A stretch of 64,000 nucleotides of DNA from Gammaproteobacteria bacterium (GTDB lineage Bacteria > Pseudomonadota > Gammaproteobacteria > Pseudomonadales > Pseudohongiellaceae), in assembly GCA_029253585.1 (NCBI GenBank), contig JAQWZF010000003.1, positions 1 to 64,000 of the forward strand, given 5' to 3'. The notes below the pieces were generated by a model. It did not search any database. It worked only from the letters and a program-made list of their open reading frames with translations, and had not been told where the DNA came from. This document shows, in pieces, positions 7,616 through 15,753 of the stretch (position 1 is the first letter of the stretch; each line of letters opens with the position of its first letter). Both the position numbers and the translations under genes were made by a program.

Positions 7616-9436
7616 ATGAAACTACTAAAAAACTCATCCCTTGCGGTGGGCGTTTGTTTGAGCGCGTCTCTAGCTCAAGCACAGACATCGCGCGGCACAG
7701 GCCCAGAAGAAATTATAGTGGCGGCTAATCGGGTGGAGCAGAGCATAGGCACTGTCTTGACCGCCACTACCGTCATAGACAAGGATAGTATCAGGCGCTC
7801 TTCTGCGCAAAATTTTGCCGAATTATTAGCTGGCGTTCCGGGCATGCAGTTCTCGCCAGCGGGTGGACTGGGTGCACAGACTAGTCTGTTTCTGCGCGGA
7901 ACCGAATCTGACCATACCCTGATCCTGGTCGATGGGGTGCAGATGACTACCAGTACCGGGCCTGCGGGTCGTCTGGAATTTATACCCCTGGATCAGATAG
8001 AGCGTGTCGAGATTGTGCGTGGGCCACGCTCTAGTGTTTATGGCTCTGAGGCCATAGGCGGTGTGCTGAACATCATTACCAAGCCGCAGGTCGGTGAGGA
8101 CTTTAATGGCTCATTGAAGATGATGGCGGGAACGCAAAACAGCAGCGATGCCAACCTGGGCCTACAGGGTCGGGTGGGGAATACGGCCTTGTCGTTGAAT
8201 GCGTCCAGGCAGCAGACCGATGGTATCGATTTTAGTGAACGGGGCAGTGCAGATGACGATGGTTATGAGAACGATTCATATTCCCTATCCCTGGCACATC
8301 AGTTCGGTGAGCGCTTTAGCCTTTCCTCTTCCTATTCCAGCTTCGATGCGCGATCTGACTACGATGATGGTGTGGTAAATACCGATAGCCAGCAATTCAG
8401 TATGACACTGACGGCGGCGCTTTCGGAGAGCTGGGATTCGAGTCTGATTATCAAGCGGTTCGAGGAAGACAATGCTGATGCGGGTTCTTTCGGACTAACC
8501 AACAGCGCTAGCGAGAACAGAAGGCTTAGCTGGCAGAACAATTACAGCTTCGATGCGGGAAACCTTTTGTCCTTTGGCGTCGATCGTCAGGAGCAGGAAC
8601 TGCGTTACGCAACCTTCGGTGCGCTGCAGACCGATACCTCGCGTGATAACGATGGCGTGTACGGCGTGTATATTCACGAAGGCGCTGCACTGGATTTTAC
8701 GCTATCGCTGCGCAACGACGACAACGAACGTTTCGGTAATCACAGCACCGGCAGTGTCGCAATCGGTCGCGATCTTACGGATTCGGTTCGTGCGTGGGTG
8801 AGTTATGGCACGGCCTTCAAGGCGCCGAATCTGATCGATCTGTATGTGGATTTTCCGGCCTTCTTCTTCTTCGCTAATCCGAATCTCGATCCAGAGACAG
8901 CGCAGAGTCTTGAGCTTGGCCTGCAGGCTTCGGCCCTGGGTGCGAGCTGGCAGCTGAATATCTTTCGTAATGACATCGATGACCTGATTGCCACCGATGC
9001 CAGCTTTACTTCTCTGGCGAATATTCAACAGGCGCGCATCGATGGCCTTGAAGCAACGGTTAGCACCAGCCTTTCGGGATGGGGGTTGGATGCAGCATTA
9101 ACCCTGTTAGAGCACGAGAATCGCAGCACCGGAGTAGGCCTGCTGCGGCGGCCAGAGCAGACGCTATCGATTAATCTGGCCCGCGACTTTGGGGTGCTCG
9201 ATCTGACCCTGAATCTGTTAGCGCAGGGCGAGCATCTGGATATCGATCCGGTCAGCTTCGGTAACTCGAAAGTGGGTGGCTTCGGCGTGCTCAATGTCAT
9301 TGCCGGCTACCAGTTGAGCGAGGACTTTGAGCTGCGACTGCGCATCGGTAATCTGCTGGATAAGGACTATCAGGTCGTGGATGGCTTCAATACCCAGGAC
9401 CGGACAGCGCAGCTCTCGCTGAACTATCAGTTCTAG
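7616..9436 (+). CDS. btuB: TonB-dependent vitamin B12 receptor
   Basis: This 606-residue outer-membrane receptor takes up cobalamin using TonB energy. It has a signal peptide ending near AQA, a TonB-box-like EEIIVAANR, a plug domain (PGMQFSP to LNIITKP, with IERVEIVRGPRSSVYGSEAIGGV) and a C-terminal barrel with final strand DRTAQLSLNYQF ending in Phe. The cobalamin riboswitch upstream supports BtuB over other TonB receptors. The length is close to E. coli BtuB. No btuF/btuCD or cobalamin biosynthesis genes follow. Confidence 0.93.
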   Translation: MKLLKNSSLAVGVCLSASLAQAQTSRGTGPEEIIVAANRVEQSIGTVLTATTVIDKDSIRRSSAQNFAELLAGVPGMQFSPAGGLGAQTSLFLRGTESDHTLILVDGVQMTTSTGPAGRLEFIPLDQIERVEIVRGPRSSVYGSEAIGGVLNIITKPQVGEDFNGSLKMMAGTQNSSDANLGLQGRVGNTALSLNASRQQTDGIDFSERGSADDDGYENDSYSLSLAHQFGERFSLSSSYSSFDARSDYDDGVVNTDSQQFSMTLTAALSESWDSSLIIKRFEEDNADAGSFGLTNSASENRRLSWQNNYSFDAGNLLSFGVDRQEQELRYATFGALQTDTSRDNDGVYGVYIHEGAALDFTLSLRNDDNERFGNHSTGSVAIGRDLTDSVRAWVSYGTAFKAPNLIDLYVDFPAFFFFANPNLDPETAQSLELGLQASALGASWQLNIFRNDIDDLIATDASFTSLANIQQARIDGLEATVSTSLSGWGLDAALTLLEHENRSTGVGLLRRPEQTLSINLARDFGVLDLTLNLLAQGEHLDIDPVSFGNSKVGGFGVLNVIAGYQLSEDFELRLRIGNLLDKDYQVVDGFNTQDRTAQLSLNYQF

Positions 9437-9555
9437 GTCATCAGTTCCAGGCTATCGATTCTCGACATGCGGGCCCTTGCTCATGCTGCATAGCTGTATA
9501 GTTGGGGCTATACTGGTGCTCAACTTTACTTAAACAGTTACCGAGCTGAGTAATA

Positions 9556-10311
9556 ATGAGCCAGAGCCTGTTTATTCGAGCAAATCAATTGATAGTGGCA
9601 ATGGCCTTGGTCGGTTTTTCCTTTTCCATGCCAGTTTATGCACAGTCATCTAGCTCTGAGCCCGGGTCGGGCGCTGAGCTAGAGGGTGTTATCTCGCAGA
9701 AAGAACAGAACGAAGCCCAGGTGCTGGCAATGACGCCAGAGCTGCTTCTACAGCAGCTTGAGCAGAATGAAATTGCGCTCTATGCCTTGTTCAATACGCT
9801 AAATAGCTCGAACGACCTAGATATAGACTGCAAACCTAAAGTCGATGGGCAGCCTGGCAGCTATCGGCATGCTTGTGAGCCCGCATTTTGGGGAAGATAC
9901 CGGCAGGAAGTTGCCTACGAGATGGCGCAGGGAACCGCGAGAACAGGTCTGTTTGCTCGTATTCGCGATGCCTTTATCTCGCCGGAGGAGCGAACAGAGA
10001 GAGCAGTTCGGGAGAAGGCTGCAGGGTCGATCGAGCTGCTTCAGCAGGAAATGATAGCGCTAGCCAGCGAGCACCTGTCATTGTCCATGCAGTTGCAGGC
10101 AATTGGTGAGCTGCAGCTTGCGTACCTTGACGCGGTTGCGGTGGCCAGAGAAAGATATGTTTATCTGATGCGGCAGAATGATCCGATCGCCAATGCCGGT
10201 ATTAGACAGATTGATAAAGGTGGGTCTTCTTGGCCGCGCTTGTCGGCACCACCCCCGGGCTATTCTCAGCCAACTATTCATTTCAAACCGCAGGGCCCTC
10301 TGACACGCTAA
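9556..10311 (+). CDS. Exported protein of unknown function
   Basis: The 251-residue protein has an N-terminal signal peptide ending near VYAQ (about residue 30), a Ser-rich linker, then a mostly helical region (ELEGVISQKEQNEAQ to LQQLEQNEIALYALFNTL) and two Cys (in DIDCKP and HACEP) that could form a disulfide. The central part, from TARTGLFARIRDAF to LSMQLQAIGELQLAYLDAV, is predicted helical and may form a coiled coil. I do not recognise a family. The two Cys residues and signal peptide place it in the periplasm or envelope. It stands alone between btuB and a small lipoprotein gene. Confidence 0.7.
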   Translation: MSQSLFIRANQLIVAMALVGFSFSMPVYAQSSSSEPGSGAELEGVISQKEQNEAQVLAMTPELLLQQLEQNEIALYALFNTLNSSNDLDIDCKPKVDGQPGSYRHACEPAFWGRYRQEVAYEMAQGTARTGLFARIRDAFISPEERTERAVREKAAGSIELLQQEMIALASEHLSLSMQLQAIGELQLAYLDAVAVARERYVYLMRQNDPIANAGIRQIDKGGSSWPRLSAPPPGYSQPTIHFKPQGPLTR

Positions 10312-10373
10312 TGACAGCTATAAAAAATTAGAAATGATGGCGTGAAGCCAATTCAAAAATAAGGGAGTTAGCT

Positions 10374-10736
10374 ATGTTAAGAATAATTAGAAATACAGTC
10401 GCTGCAATATTTTTAGTGGCTTTGACTGCCTGCGCCACGGGCGGCGGCAATCCCTTCGTAGGCACTTGGGACACCATGGCAACGAGCCCGCTGGGGGATC
10501 AGGCTTCGGTTTGGACTATCGCCGATGATGGTACTGGTGTAATGGCCAGCGAAATGGGCGATCAGATTGTGGATGGCATCGTCGTAGAAGGCAACGAAGT
10601 TAGCTTTGTTCTTGAGGTTGATGCGGGTGGGCAATTTCTACGATTGAGCTTTAGCGGTGTTATAGAGGGCAATTCCCTGAATGGCGCATTTGCCAGCGAT
10701 TTTGGTGACTTTGCCGTGACCGGTACTCGGCAGTAG
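10374..10736 (+). CDS. Small lipoprotein
   Basis: This 120-residue protein has a lipoprotein signal sequence with lipobox LTAC (Cys20). The remainder looks like a small beta-rich domain: NPFVGTWD, then alternating strands around WTIADDGTGVMAS, NEVSFVLEV and LRLSFSGVIEGNSLNGAF. The GxW start and 'epitope, design, not-observed' strand pattern recall extracytoplasmic lipocalin-like or DUF-type small beta domains, but I cannot assign one. The ribosome-binding site is AAGGGAG. A stem-loop plus T-run 24 bases after the stop suggests a single-gene transcript. Confidence 0.7.
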   Translation: MLRIIRNTVAAIFLVALTACATGGGNPFVGTWDTMATSPLGDQASVWTIADDGTGVMASEMGDQIVDGIVVEGNEVSFVLEVDAGGQFLRLSFSGVIEGNSLNGAFASDFGDFAVTGTRQ

Positions 10737-10759
10737 TCGAAGCATTACAATTGAAACAT

Positions 10760-10799
10760 GGGAGCAGGTCGCTTGTTCATACTGGTCCTGCCCCTTTTT
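10760..10799 (+). terminator. Rho-independent terminator
   Basis: GGGAGCAGG (10760-10768) pairs with CCTGCCCC (10787-10794) with one bulge, and TTTTTA follows. It lies 24 bases after the small lipoprotein gene. Confidence 0.7.
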
Positions 10800-10856
10800 A
10801 TATCGTTCCATGAGGTCGTCACCGGCCGTCTATACCCAGTAGGGTGAAACTATCAA

Positions 10857-12428
10857 ATGCCTTCTGCCGACATCAGCTCGTTAATACCCATCGCTCTGGC
10901 CCTTAGCCTCTCGCTTTATACGCGCAATGTAATCGTAGGCTTGTTCAGCGGCGTGTTCGTCGGCGTATTAATGCTGAACGGACCGAACCCTCTAGCGGGA
11001 GCGGGGATCATGGTGAAGGAACATCTGATACCGGAACTTACCGATAGCTATAACGCTGGCGTATTGATCTTGCTAGCGTTTATCGGCGGCTTCGTGGCTC
11101 TGGTGGAGCACAGCGGTGGTGGTACTGCCTTCGCCGCCTCGATTAATCGCTGGGTGAAGTCGAAGTTGCAGGCTCAGATTGCGGCCTGGTTTGGTGGTAT
11201 TGCGATATTCTTTTCCGACCTCGGTACGCCCCTGATAGTTGGCCCGGTGTTCAGACCGTTAATGGACAGGCTGAAGATCTCCAGACAGAAACTGGCGTTT
11301 ATCATCGACTCCACCTCGTCACCGGTTGCCATTCTGGTGCCTTTCATCGGTTGGGGCGTGTACATAATGAGTCTTATCTATCAGGAATATGCCGCGCTCG
11401 GTATCGATGAGAGTGAGTTTACCGCCTTCGTGCGCACGATTCCCTTCCAGTTCTATGCCTGGCTGGCGGTAATGATGGTGCCGCTGCTCACCCTGCTGCG
11501 TTTTGACTTTGGCGCGATGGCGAAGGCCGAGCATGCCGCGGAGCAGGGGAGAATAGAGTCGGCGACGACTGCCGCCGAAGTAAGGTTAGGGGCAGAGAAT
11601 AATGAAGAGGAAGAGGATAAAGAAGAGGAAAAGACAGAGGCCCAGTATCAGGCGTTCACGCATCCAAATGCCAGGCCCGTACTGGTGTGGGCGCCCTTGT
11701 TGGTGCTAGCGACAGTGCTAGCAATAATGCTGGTACCCCTGGGCTTTCCGTTCGCGCAGGTATCTGGCACAGATTTCAGGGCAGGCCTTTCTACGGCCTA
11801 TCTGGCAGCGGCAACTCTCTTGATTGTGCTCATGGCCATGCTCAAGGTGCGTGAAGTGCTAAGCAGTGTAGAGGTCTATCTCAAGGGCATGACGGGAATG
11901 ACCCTCGTTGCTGTCACCTTGCTGCTTGCCTGGGCCTTGAGCGACATAGGCAGAATGTTAGGTGCAGCGGAGTATATCGCCGCCGTTGCACAGGCGGGCT
12001 TGCCCCATTGGTTATTGCCTGCGGTTGTCTTTATATTGTCTGCGATCATCTCATTCGCAACGGGCTCGTCCTGGGGTACCTTCGCTATCATGTTGCCTCT
12101 GGTAATTCCCACGGCTGTGGCTATCGACGCACCGCTGCATGTCTGCATAGGCGCCGTGTTGTCCGGCGGCCTGTTTGGTGATCACAGCTCGCCGATTTCC
12201 GAAACGACAATCCTCTCCTCGACAGGCGCGAGCTGCCCGCAGATAGATCATTTTAGAACACAGCTACCCTATGCACTGTTCAATGGCGTAATTAGTCTAG
12301 GATCCTTCGTCGTAGCAGGTATCTCCGGCTCAGCACTGGTCATTCTGCTTGCGGTTGCCGTGCAGGTTGCGGGACTGTTGATAATTAGGCGCACACTGGG
12401 TTCTAACGGCCAATTTGCACCCGTTTAG
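10857..12428 (+). CDS. NhaC-family Na+/H+ antiporter-like transporter
   Basis: This 523-residue polytopic inner-membrane protein matches the NhaC antiporter superfamily. Conserved patches include AFIGGFVALVEHSGG, FFSDLGTPLIVGPVFRPL, IIDSTSSPVA and, near the C-terminus, FATGSSWGTFAIMLPLV and GGLFGDHSSPISETTILSSTGA. The middle cytoplasmic loop contains a strongly acidic stretch (NNEEEEDKEEEKTEAQ, around residue 245) that is unusual and probably a flexible linker. Members exchange Na+ for H+ or carry organic substrates with Na+; the exact substrate cannot be told. ATG 10857 has no strong ribosome-binding site. Confidence 0.82.
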   Translation: MPSADISSLIPIALALSLSLYTRNVIVGLFSGVFVGVLMLNGPNPLAGAGIMVKEHLIPELTDSYNAGVLILLAFIGGFVALVEHSGGGTAFAASINRWVKSKLQAQIAAWFGGIAIFFSDLGTPLIVGPVFRPLMDRLKISRQKLAFIIDSTSSPVAILVPFIGWGVYIMSLIYQEYAALGIDESEFTAFVRTIPFQFYAWLAVMMVPLLTLLRFDFGAMAKAEHAAEQGRIESATTAAEVRLGAENNEEEEDKEEEKTEAQYQAFTHPNARPVLVWAPLLVLATVLAIMLVPLGFPFAQVSGTDFRAGLSTAYLAAATLLIVLMAMLKVREVLSSVEVYLKGMTGMTLVAVTLLLAWALSDIGRMLGAAEYIAAVAQAGLPHWLLPAVVFILSAIISFATGSSWGTFAIMLPLVIPTAVAIDAPLHVCIGAVLSGGLFGDHSSPISETTILSSTGASCPQIDHFRTQLPYALFNGVISLGSFVVAGISGSALVILLAVAVQVAGLLIIRRTLGSNGQFAPV

Positions 12429-12476
12429 AATCGTGGAGTAGACTGGCTTGAACTTAAGCGAATACGGGGCAAGGCC

Positions 12477-12965
12477 ATGAAGTCTTTTCGATGCACGTTA
12501 CTACTGTTTGCGCTGCTCTCAGGCCAGGCCTATGGACAGGTCGCCGGTGCGCCATTAGCGCCGAAGGACAGCGCTGTCGATATGTCGCTGTCCGAGCTTG
12601 AAGCTGCGGCTGCGCATCTGAAGGACGCAGGTATCGCGATCAAGCGCATGCTCGAAGGCGGAATTTTTAGTGTCAATGTCAGGCATATCCAAGGTGCCGA
12701 GACGGCGCTGCAACACGGGCGCATCAGCGAGATATGGGTAATACGCGAAGGCTCGGGCATCGTCGCTACCGGTGGTGAGCTGATAGATCAGGAAGCCGGC
12801 TCCAGCCCAGGTGAGTATAGGGGAAGCGGGATTCGCGGTGGCCACGAACGCTTGATTAAGGCTGGAGATGTTGTCTTCGTCCCGCCGGGCGTGCCTCACG
12901 GTATCAAGCAAACCGATTCTATAGTGTATTTGAATATTCGATTCGAACTACGCGACGAGGACTAG
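12477..12965 (+). CDS. Exported cupin-domain protein
   Basis: This 162-residue protein has a signal peptide (MKSFRCTLLLFALLSGQAYGQ) and a C-terminal single cupin domain: a first motif around ISEIWVIREGSGIVATGGE and a second, IKAGDVVFVPPGVPHGI, with the usual G-D-x-x-x-x-P-x-x-x-x-H pattern. The first motif lacks the two clear metal-binding His of most cupins (it has E and W), so metal binding is uncertain. It is followed after 14 bases by an exported methyltransferase-like gene, so the two probably form an operon in the envelope. The substrate is unknown. Confidence 0.75.
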   Translation: MKSFRCTLLLFALLSGQAYGQVAGAPLAPKDSAVDMSLSELEAAAAHLKDAGIAIKRMLEGGIFSVNVRHIQGAETALQHGRISEIWVIREGSGIVATGGELIDQEAGSSPGEYRGSGIRGGHERLIKAGDVVFVPPGVPHGIKQTDSIVYLNIRFELRDED

Positions 12966-12979
12966 GAACATCAGCAGTT

Positions 12980-13777
12980 ATGTATTGTGCTAAGCGACAA
13001 CTTTGGTCTGTACTGATTCTGGCTTCGACTGTGCTAAGCGGCCCTTTGCTATGTGCCGCCGAGATAGACGAAGCGGCGGTTCTTGCGGCGATGAGCAAGG
13101 AGGGCAGGCTGCAGGCCGATATTGCCAGAGACAGTCGTAGCAGGCCCGAGGCGGTGATTCCCCTGCTGCATTTAGAGCCCGGTGCCAAGGTCGTCGATAT
13201 TTTCGGTAGCGGTGGTTACTACAGTGAGTTGCTTGCCAGCGTCGTCGGTAGCGAGGGTGAGGCCTGGCTGCACAACAACGACGGTTTCGAGGCCTGGGGC
13301 ATTAATGGCCTCACAGACCGCTTCGATAGCCGAGATACGGGGAACATCCTGCGCCATACCCGCAGCGGCACCAATCTCGATCTGGGGACAGAGACATTAG
13401 ATGGGGCTATCATCGTGATGGCGCTACATGACATCTATGTAATTCCGAAACGGTATAACGGCGAAAAATATGTGCCCGTAGGCAGGCCTGCGAACGCAAA
13501 CTATTTTCTGGATCAGATCTATCAGGCTTTAAAGCCAGGCTCTCGCTTTGTTGTTGTTGAGCATGCGGGCGATGCAGCTATGGATAGCGAGGAAGTGTTC
13601 GACCTGCATCGAATGGTGGAATCTTTAGCGCGCAGCGAAGTTGAGAGTGTCGGATTTCGGTTCGCAGAGAGTAGTGATGCGCTACGCAACCCTAACGACG
13701 ATCGTTCGATGATCGTCTTCGACTCTGATATAAAAGGGCAGACAGACCGCTTTGTCCTTAGTTTTGAAAAGCCATAG
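12980..13777 (+). CDS. Predicted class I methyltransferase with signal peptide (COG4798-like)
   Basis: This 265-residue protein has a signal peptide ending near LCAAE and a Rossmann-type methyltransferase fold. VVDIFGSGGYYSELLA is the SAM-binding motif I region, DGAIIVMALHDIY is motif IV-like, and ALKPGSRFVVVEHAGD is the later strand. It resembles the predicted methyltransferases of COG4798, many of which carry signal peptides. Export is odd for an enzyme that would need cytoplasmic SAM, so the fold may serve another role. It follows the exported cupin gene at 14 bases. Confidence 0.75.
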   Translation: MYCAKRQLWSVLILASTVLSGPLLCAAEIDEAAVLAAMSKEGRLQADIARDSRSRPEAVIPLLHLEPGAKVVDIFGSGGYYSELLASVVGSEGEAWLHNNDGFEAWGINGLTDRFDSRDTGNILRHTRSGTNLDLGTETLDGAIIVMALHDIYVIPKRYNGEKYVPVGRPANANYFLDQIYQALKPGSRFVVVEHAGDAAMDSEEVFDLHRMVESLARSEVESVGFRFAESSDALRNPNDDRSMIVFDSDIKGQTDRFVLSFEKP

Positions 13778-13812
13778 CATAACTAATTTAGATTTTAATG
13801 AATGGGACCGTT

Positions 13813-14550
13813 ATGTTTTATCTACTTATAAAAAAAACTCTGCCACTTTCTTTGGTTTCACTGATAGCGCTTATCTGTGCGAGTACAGTTCTCGCTCAGG
13901 GCACGAGCACAGACACCGCAGTGTCGCAATCGGTGCGCGATATGATTCTGCGCAGTCAGGCGGGGACGCAATTTGAGCAGACAGCGCGTGTGCAGATGGA
14001 TGTGCAGTATGGCGAATTCCTTCAGAGCTTGGCGACGCAGCCCATCAAGCGCAATCAGGTTGAAGCGGTAATGGTAGGGGTGTTGAGCGAGCGCGCGAAG
14101 CTGAGTCAGAGAGTCGCACAGAGTCAGGCGAGCACCCAAGAGCTGCTGGCGATTAGTGGTTATGAGTATATTCGCTCGCGTCTGCAACCTTTGCTGTCTG
14201 CAGCCGAGCTGGGTGTAATAGACGCGCAGCAGAACGGGCCAACCGATGCGCAGTTGAAGAACGGTTATGCCGATGAGCTGTCGCGTACTGCTGGCAGCCT
14301 GACTGAAACTGACAAGGATCTCGTTCTCGATACCATCGTAAAGCACATTCGCATGGCCCAGGATGATGCCGGCAGCATGAATGCGGTTAGCGTGGATGAG
14401 CTGATTCAGAAACAGAGTGCGTCATTTATGCACGCGAGAATGGAGATGGATACGCTATTCGACGCGGTGAAGCTGGAGCAGGTCGATCAATTTATGGGTC
14501 GTCTGCACAATAACCTCTACAGAAACCGCAGCATGTCGGATTCCAACTAG
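13813..14550 (+). CDS. Exported protein of unknown function
   Basis: Starting at ATG 13813 this is a 245-residue protein with a signal peptide (MFYLLIKKTLPLSLVSLIAL to STVLAQG). An ATG at 13798 would put five extra residues in front and weaken the signal peptide; neither start has a strong ribosome-binding site. The mature part is Gln-rich and helical, with blocks such as RVQMDVQYGEFLQSL, RAKLSQRVAQSQASTQELLA and VIDAQQNGPTDAQLKNGY. I do not recognise a family. It overlaps the 3' end of a convergent gene by four bases. Confidence 0.65.
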   Translation: MFYLLIKKTLPLSLVSLIALICASTVLAQGTSTDTAVSQSVRDMILRSQAGTQFEQTARVQMDVQYGEFLQSLATQPIKRNQVEAVMVGVLSERAKLSQRVAQSQASTQELLAISGYEYIRSRLQPLLSAAELGVIDAQQNGPTDAQLKNGYADELSRTAGSLTETDKDLVLDTIVKHIRMAQDDAGSMNAVSVDELIQKQSASFMHARMEMDTLFDAVKLEQVDQFMGRLHNNLYRNRSMSDSN

Positions 14551-14843
14551 CTGGCAGCTGCGCTCTTTAGCTCTCTCTTCAAGATAAGAAGTAAGCCTTC
14601 ATCGAACCCTATGACGTGATCATCGTCTATGGAGAGTTCTTTCAATGACGAGGCGCCGAGAAAATCCGCCGCATCGTAGTCTTCATCGAGTGCCCTCACT
14701 AAATTAGGCAGGTGCTTCTCCACTATCGCTCTGGCAACAGGATTCTTCAGCAGGGTGAGGATGGGAGTGTTAATCGTTGGGGCTACAGTGGCAGAGGCGT
14801 CCTCGGCGACACTGCTCAGGAATGTCTGTAGCGATAGACTCAA
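14547..14843 (-). CDS. Hypothetical protein fragment with NP-A-x-x-x-EKHLP motif
   Basis: The open frame encodes 98 residues from a TTG at 14843; the frame stays open further upstream without an ATG, so the gene may be 5'-truncated. TPILTLLKNPVARAIVEKHLP recalls, from memory, a short motif (LL-x-NP-A-x-x-VLEKHLP) seen at the C-terminus of assorted hydrolases and dehydrogenases in other proteobacteria, followed by a SLKEL helix. This is weak evidence. No promoter or ribosome-binding site was seen. It converges on the gene at 13813-14550. Confidence 0.35.
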   Translation of the reverse strand: MSLSLQTFLSSVAEDASATVAPTINTPILTLLKNPVARAIVEKHLPNLVRALDEDYDAADFLGASSLKELSIDDDHVIGFDEGLLLILKRELKSAAAS

Positions 14844-15212
14844 GAGCGTGGCGTTTATCCAATTGCTTTGTCTATCAATGCATCCTCTGTTTATTTCTTT
14901 CCATTTCTCTCAATGGCTTTCAGGCTTTGTTCTAAGAAGTAGTGATACAAATGCTGTTCGACTGCGACCCCAATGTCTATATTCCGCATCTTTTCTGGAT
15001 GTGAAGATCTGGATATGAAGAACTTTCCTGTACATAAATACATGGATTCCTGTGCCCATACAATGATTGACGAGTGCCTGTTACCTTAGTTTCATCGAAA
15101 TATTCGAGCGATATAGCTCGACTACGTGTTGATCCCATGCCATAACAACTGGGCAGGTGACGTTTTTAGACCGAACAGCCAAAAACTAGAATAACTAAAT
15201 AAGGAATTCGAA
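14844..15212. other. Noncoding stretch, possibly decayed
   Basis: I see no gene here. On the minus strand, fragments of open frame interrupted by stops lead into the hypothetical frame at 14547-14843, so this may be the decayed 5' part of that gene. No repeats or strong hairpins were found. Confidence 0.4.
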
Positions 15213-15507
15213 ATGCCTTGGCGCCGACTAAAGACGTTTGTAGTGGCTGCAGCAATGATTGGCTTTGCCTCTCTTCTTATCAATGCTGTGGTATCCGTAT
15301 ATCCCACCGGAACGACGATCTATCAACCCGATAAAACCTGGGGTGGCTTTACGTTGCTCGATACCGCAGACGGAGATGGGGGCTGTCCTGATCGACATGA
15401 ATGGAAATATAGTGCGGTGCTGGGTGAATTTCGGATACCTGCTGAACCATAGGCCCTTACAAAACCCTCTATTCGTTACTATGGCGGATAGGGGGAATGA
15501 GGTTTGA
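15213..15507 (+). pseudogene. Arylsulfotransferase (ASST)-like N-terminal remnant
   Basis: ATG 15213, after a good AAGGAA ribosome-binding site, opens an N-terminal membrane anchor (residues 8-27) followed by TTIYQPDKTWGGFTLLDT. The frame then shifts by one near 15380 into GAVLIDMNGNIVRCW. Joined, these match the start of arylsulfotransferase (ASST) family proteins, which have G-x-T-x-Y-x-P-x-K-x-W-x-G-Y-T-L and GAVLIDMNGxVVxxW. The rest of the roughly 400-500 residue protein is absent; the second frame ends at 15507. The gene is therefore both frameshifted and truncated. Confidence 0.65.
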
Positions 15508-15641
15508 GTCGAATCGGTGTCGACTTATGAGAAGCCGCGCCGAATGATCTGTAGTTTTTTGTTACATGGCTCGCCGCACGCGCCGGCCATTCAGCCTCAA
15601 GTTACTAATTTAGCTAACTTTTTATGAGAACCCTCTATTCG
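15463..15641 (+). repeat. Pair of 13-bp direct repeats after the ASST remnant
   Basis: AACCCTCTATTCG occurs at 15463-15475 and again at 15629-15641, 166 bases apart, just past where homology to arylsulfotransferase ends. Short repeats of this kind can mark the edges of a deletion or insertion, but chance is not excluded. Confidence 0.35.
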
Positions 15642-15753
15642 ATCACGATTCTGGCTGAGACATTATGTCGCATCGCCTTTAGCCATCTTGTAACATAGCC
15701 TGCTTATTATAGAGCTCGTCCCATCGATGCATTGGGATCTACTGGAGAAAACT

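Noticed and set aside
14871-15000. Short minus-strand frame (MRNIDIGVAVEQHLYHY...) upstream of 14547-14843
   Set aside because: About 33 codons, weak start signal and stops in all frames beyond; noted only as possible decay of the downstream hypothetical gene.
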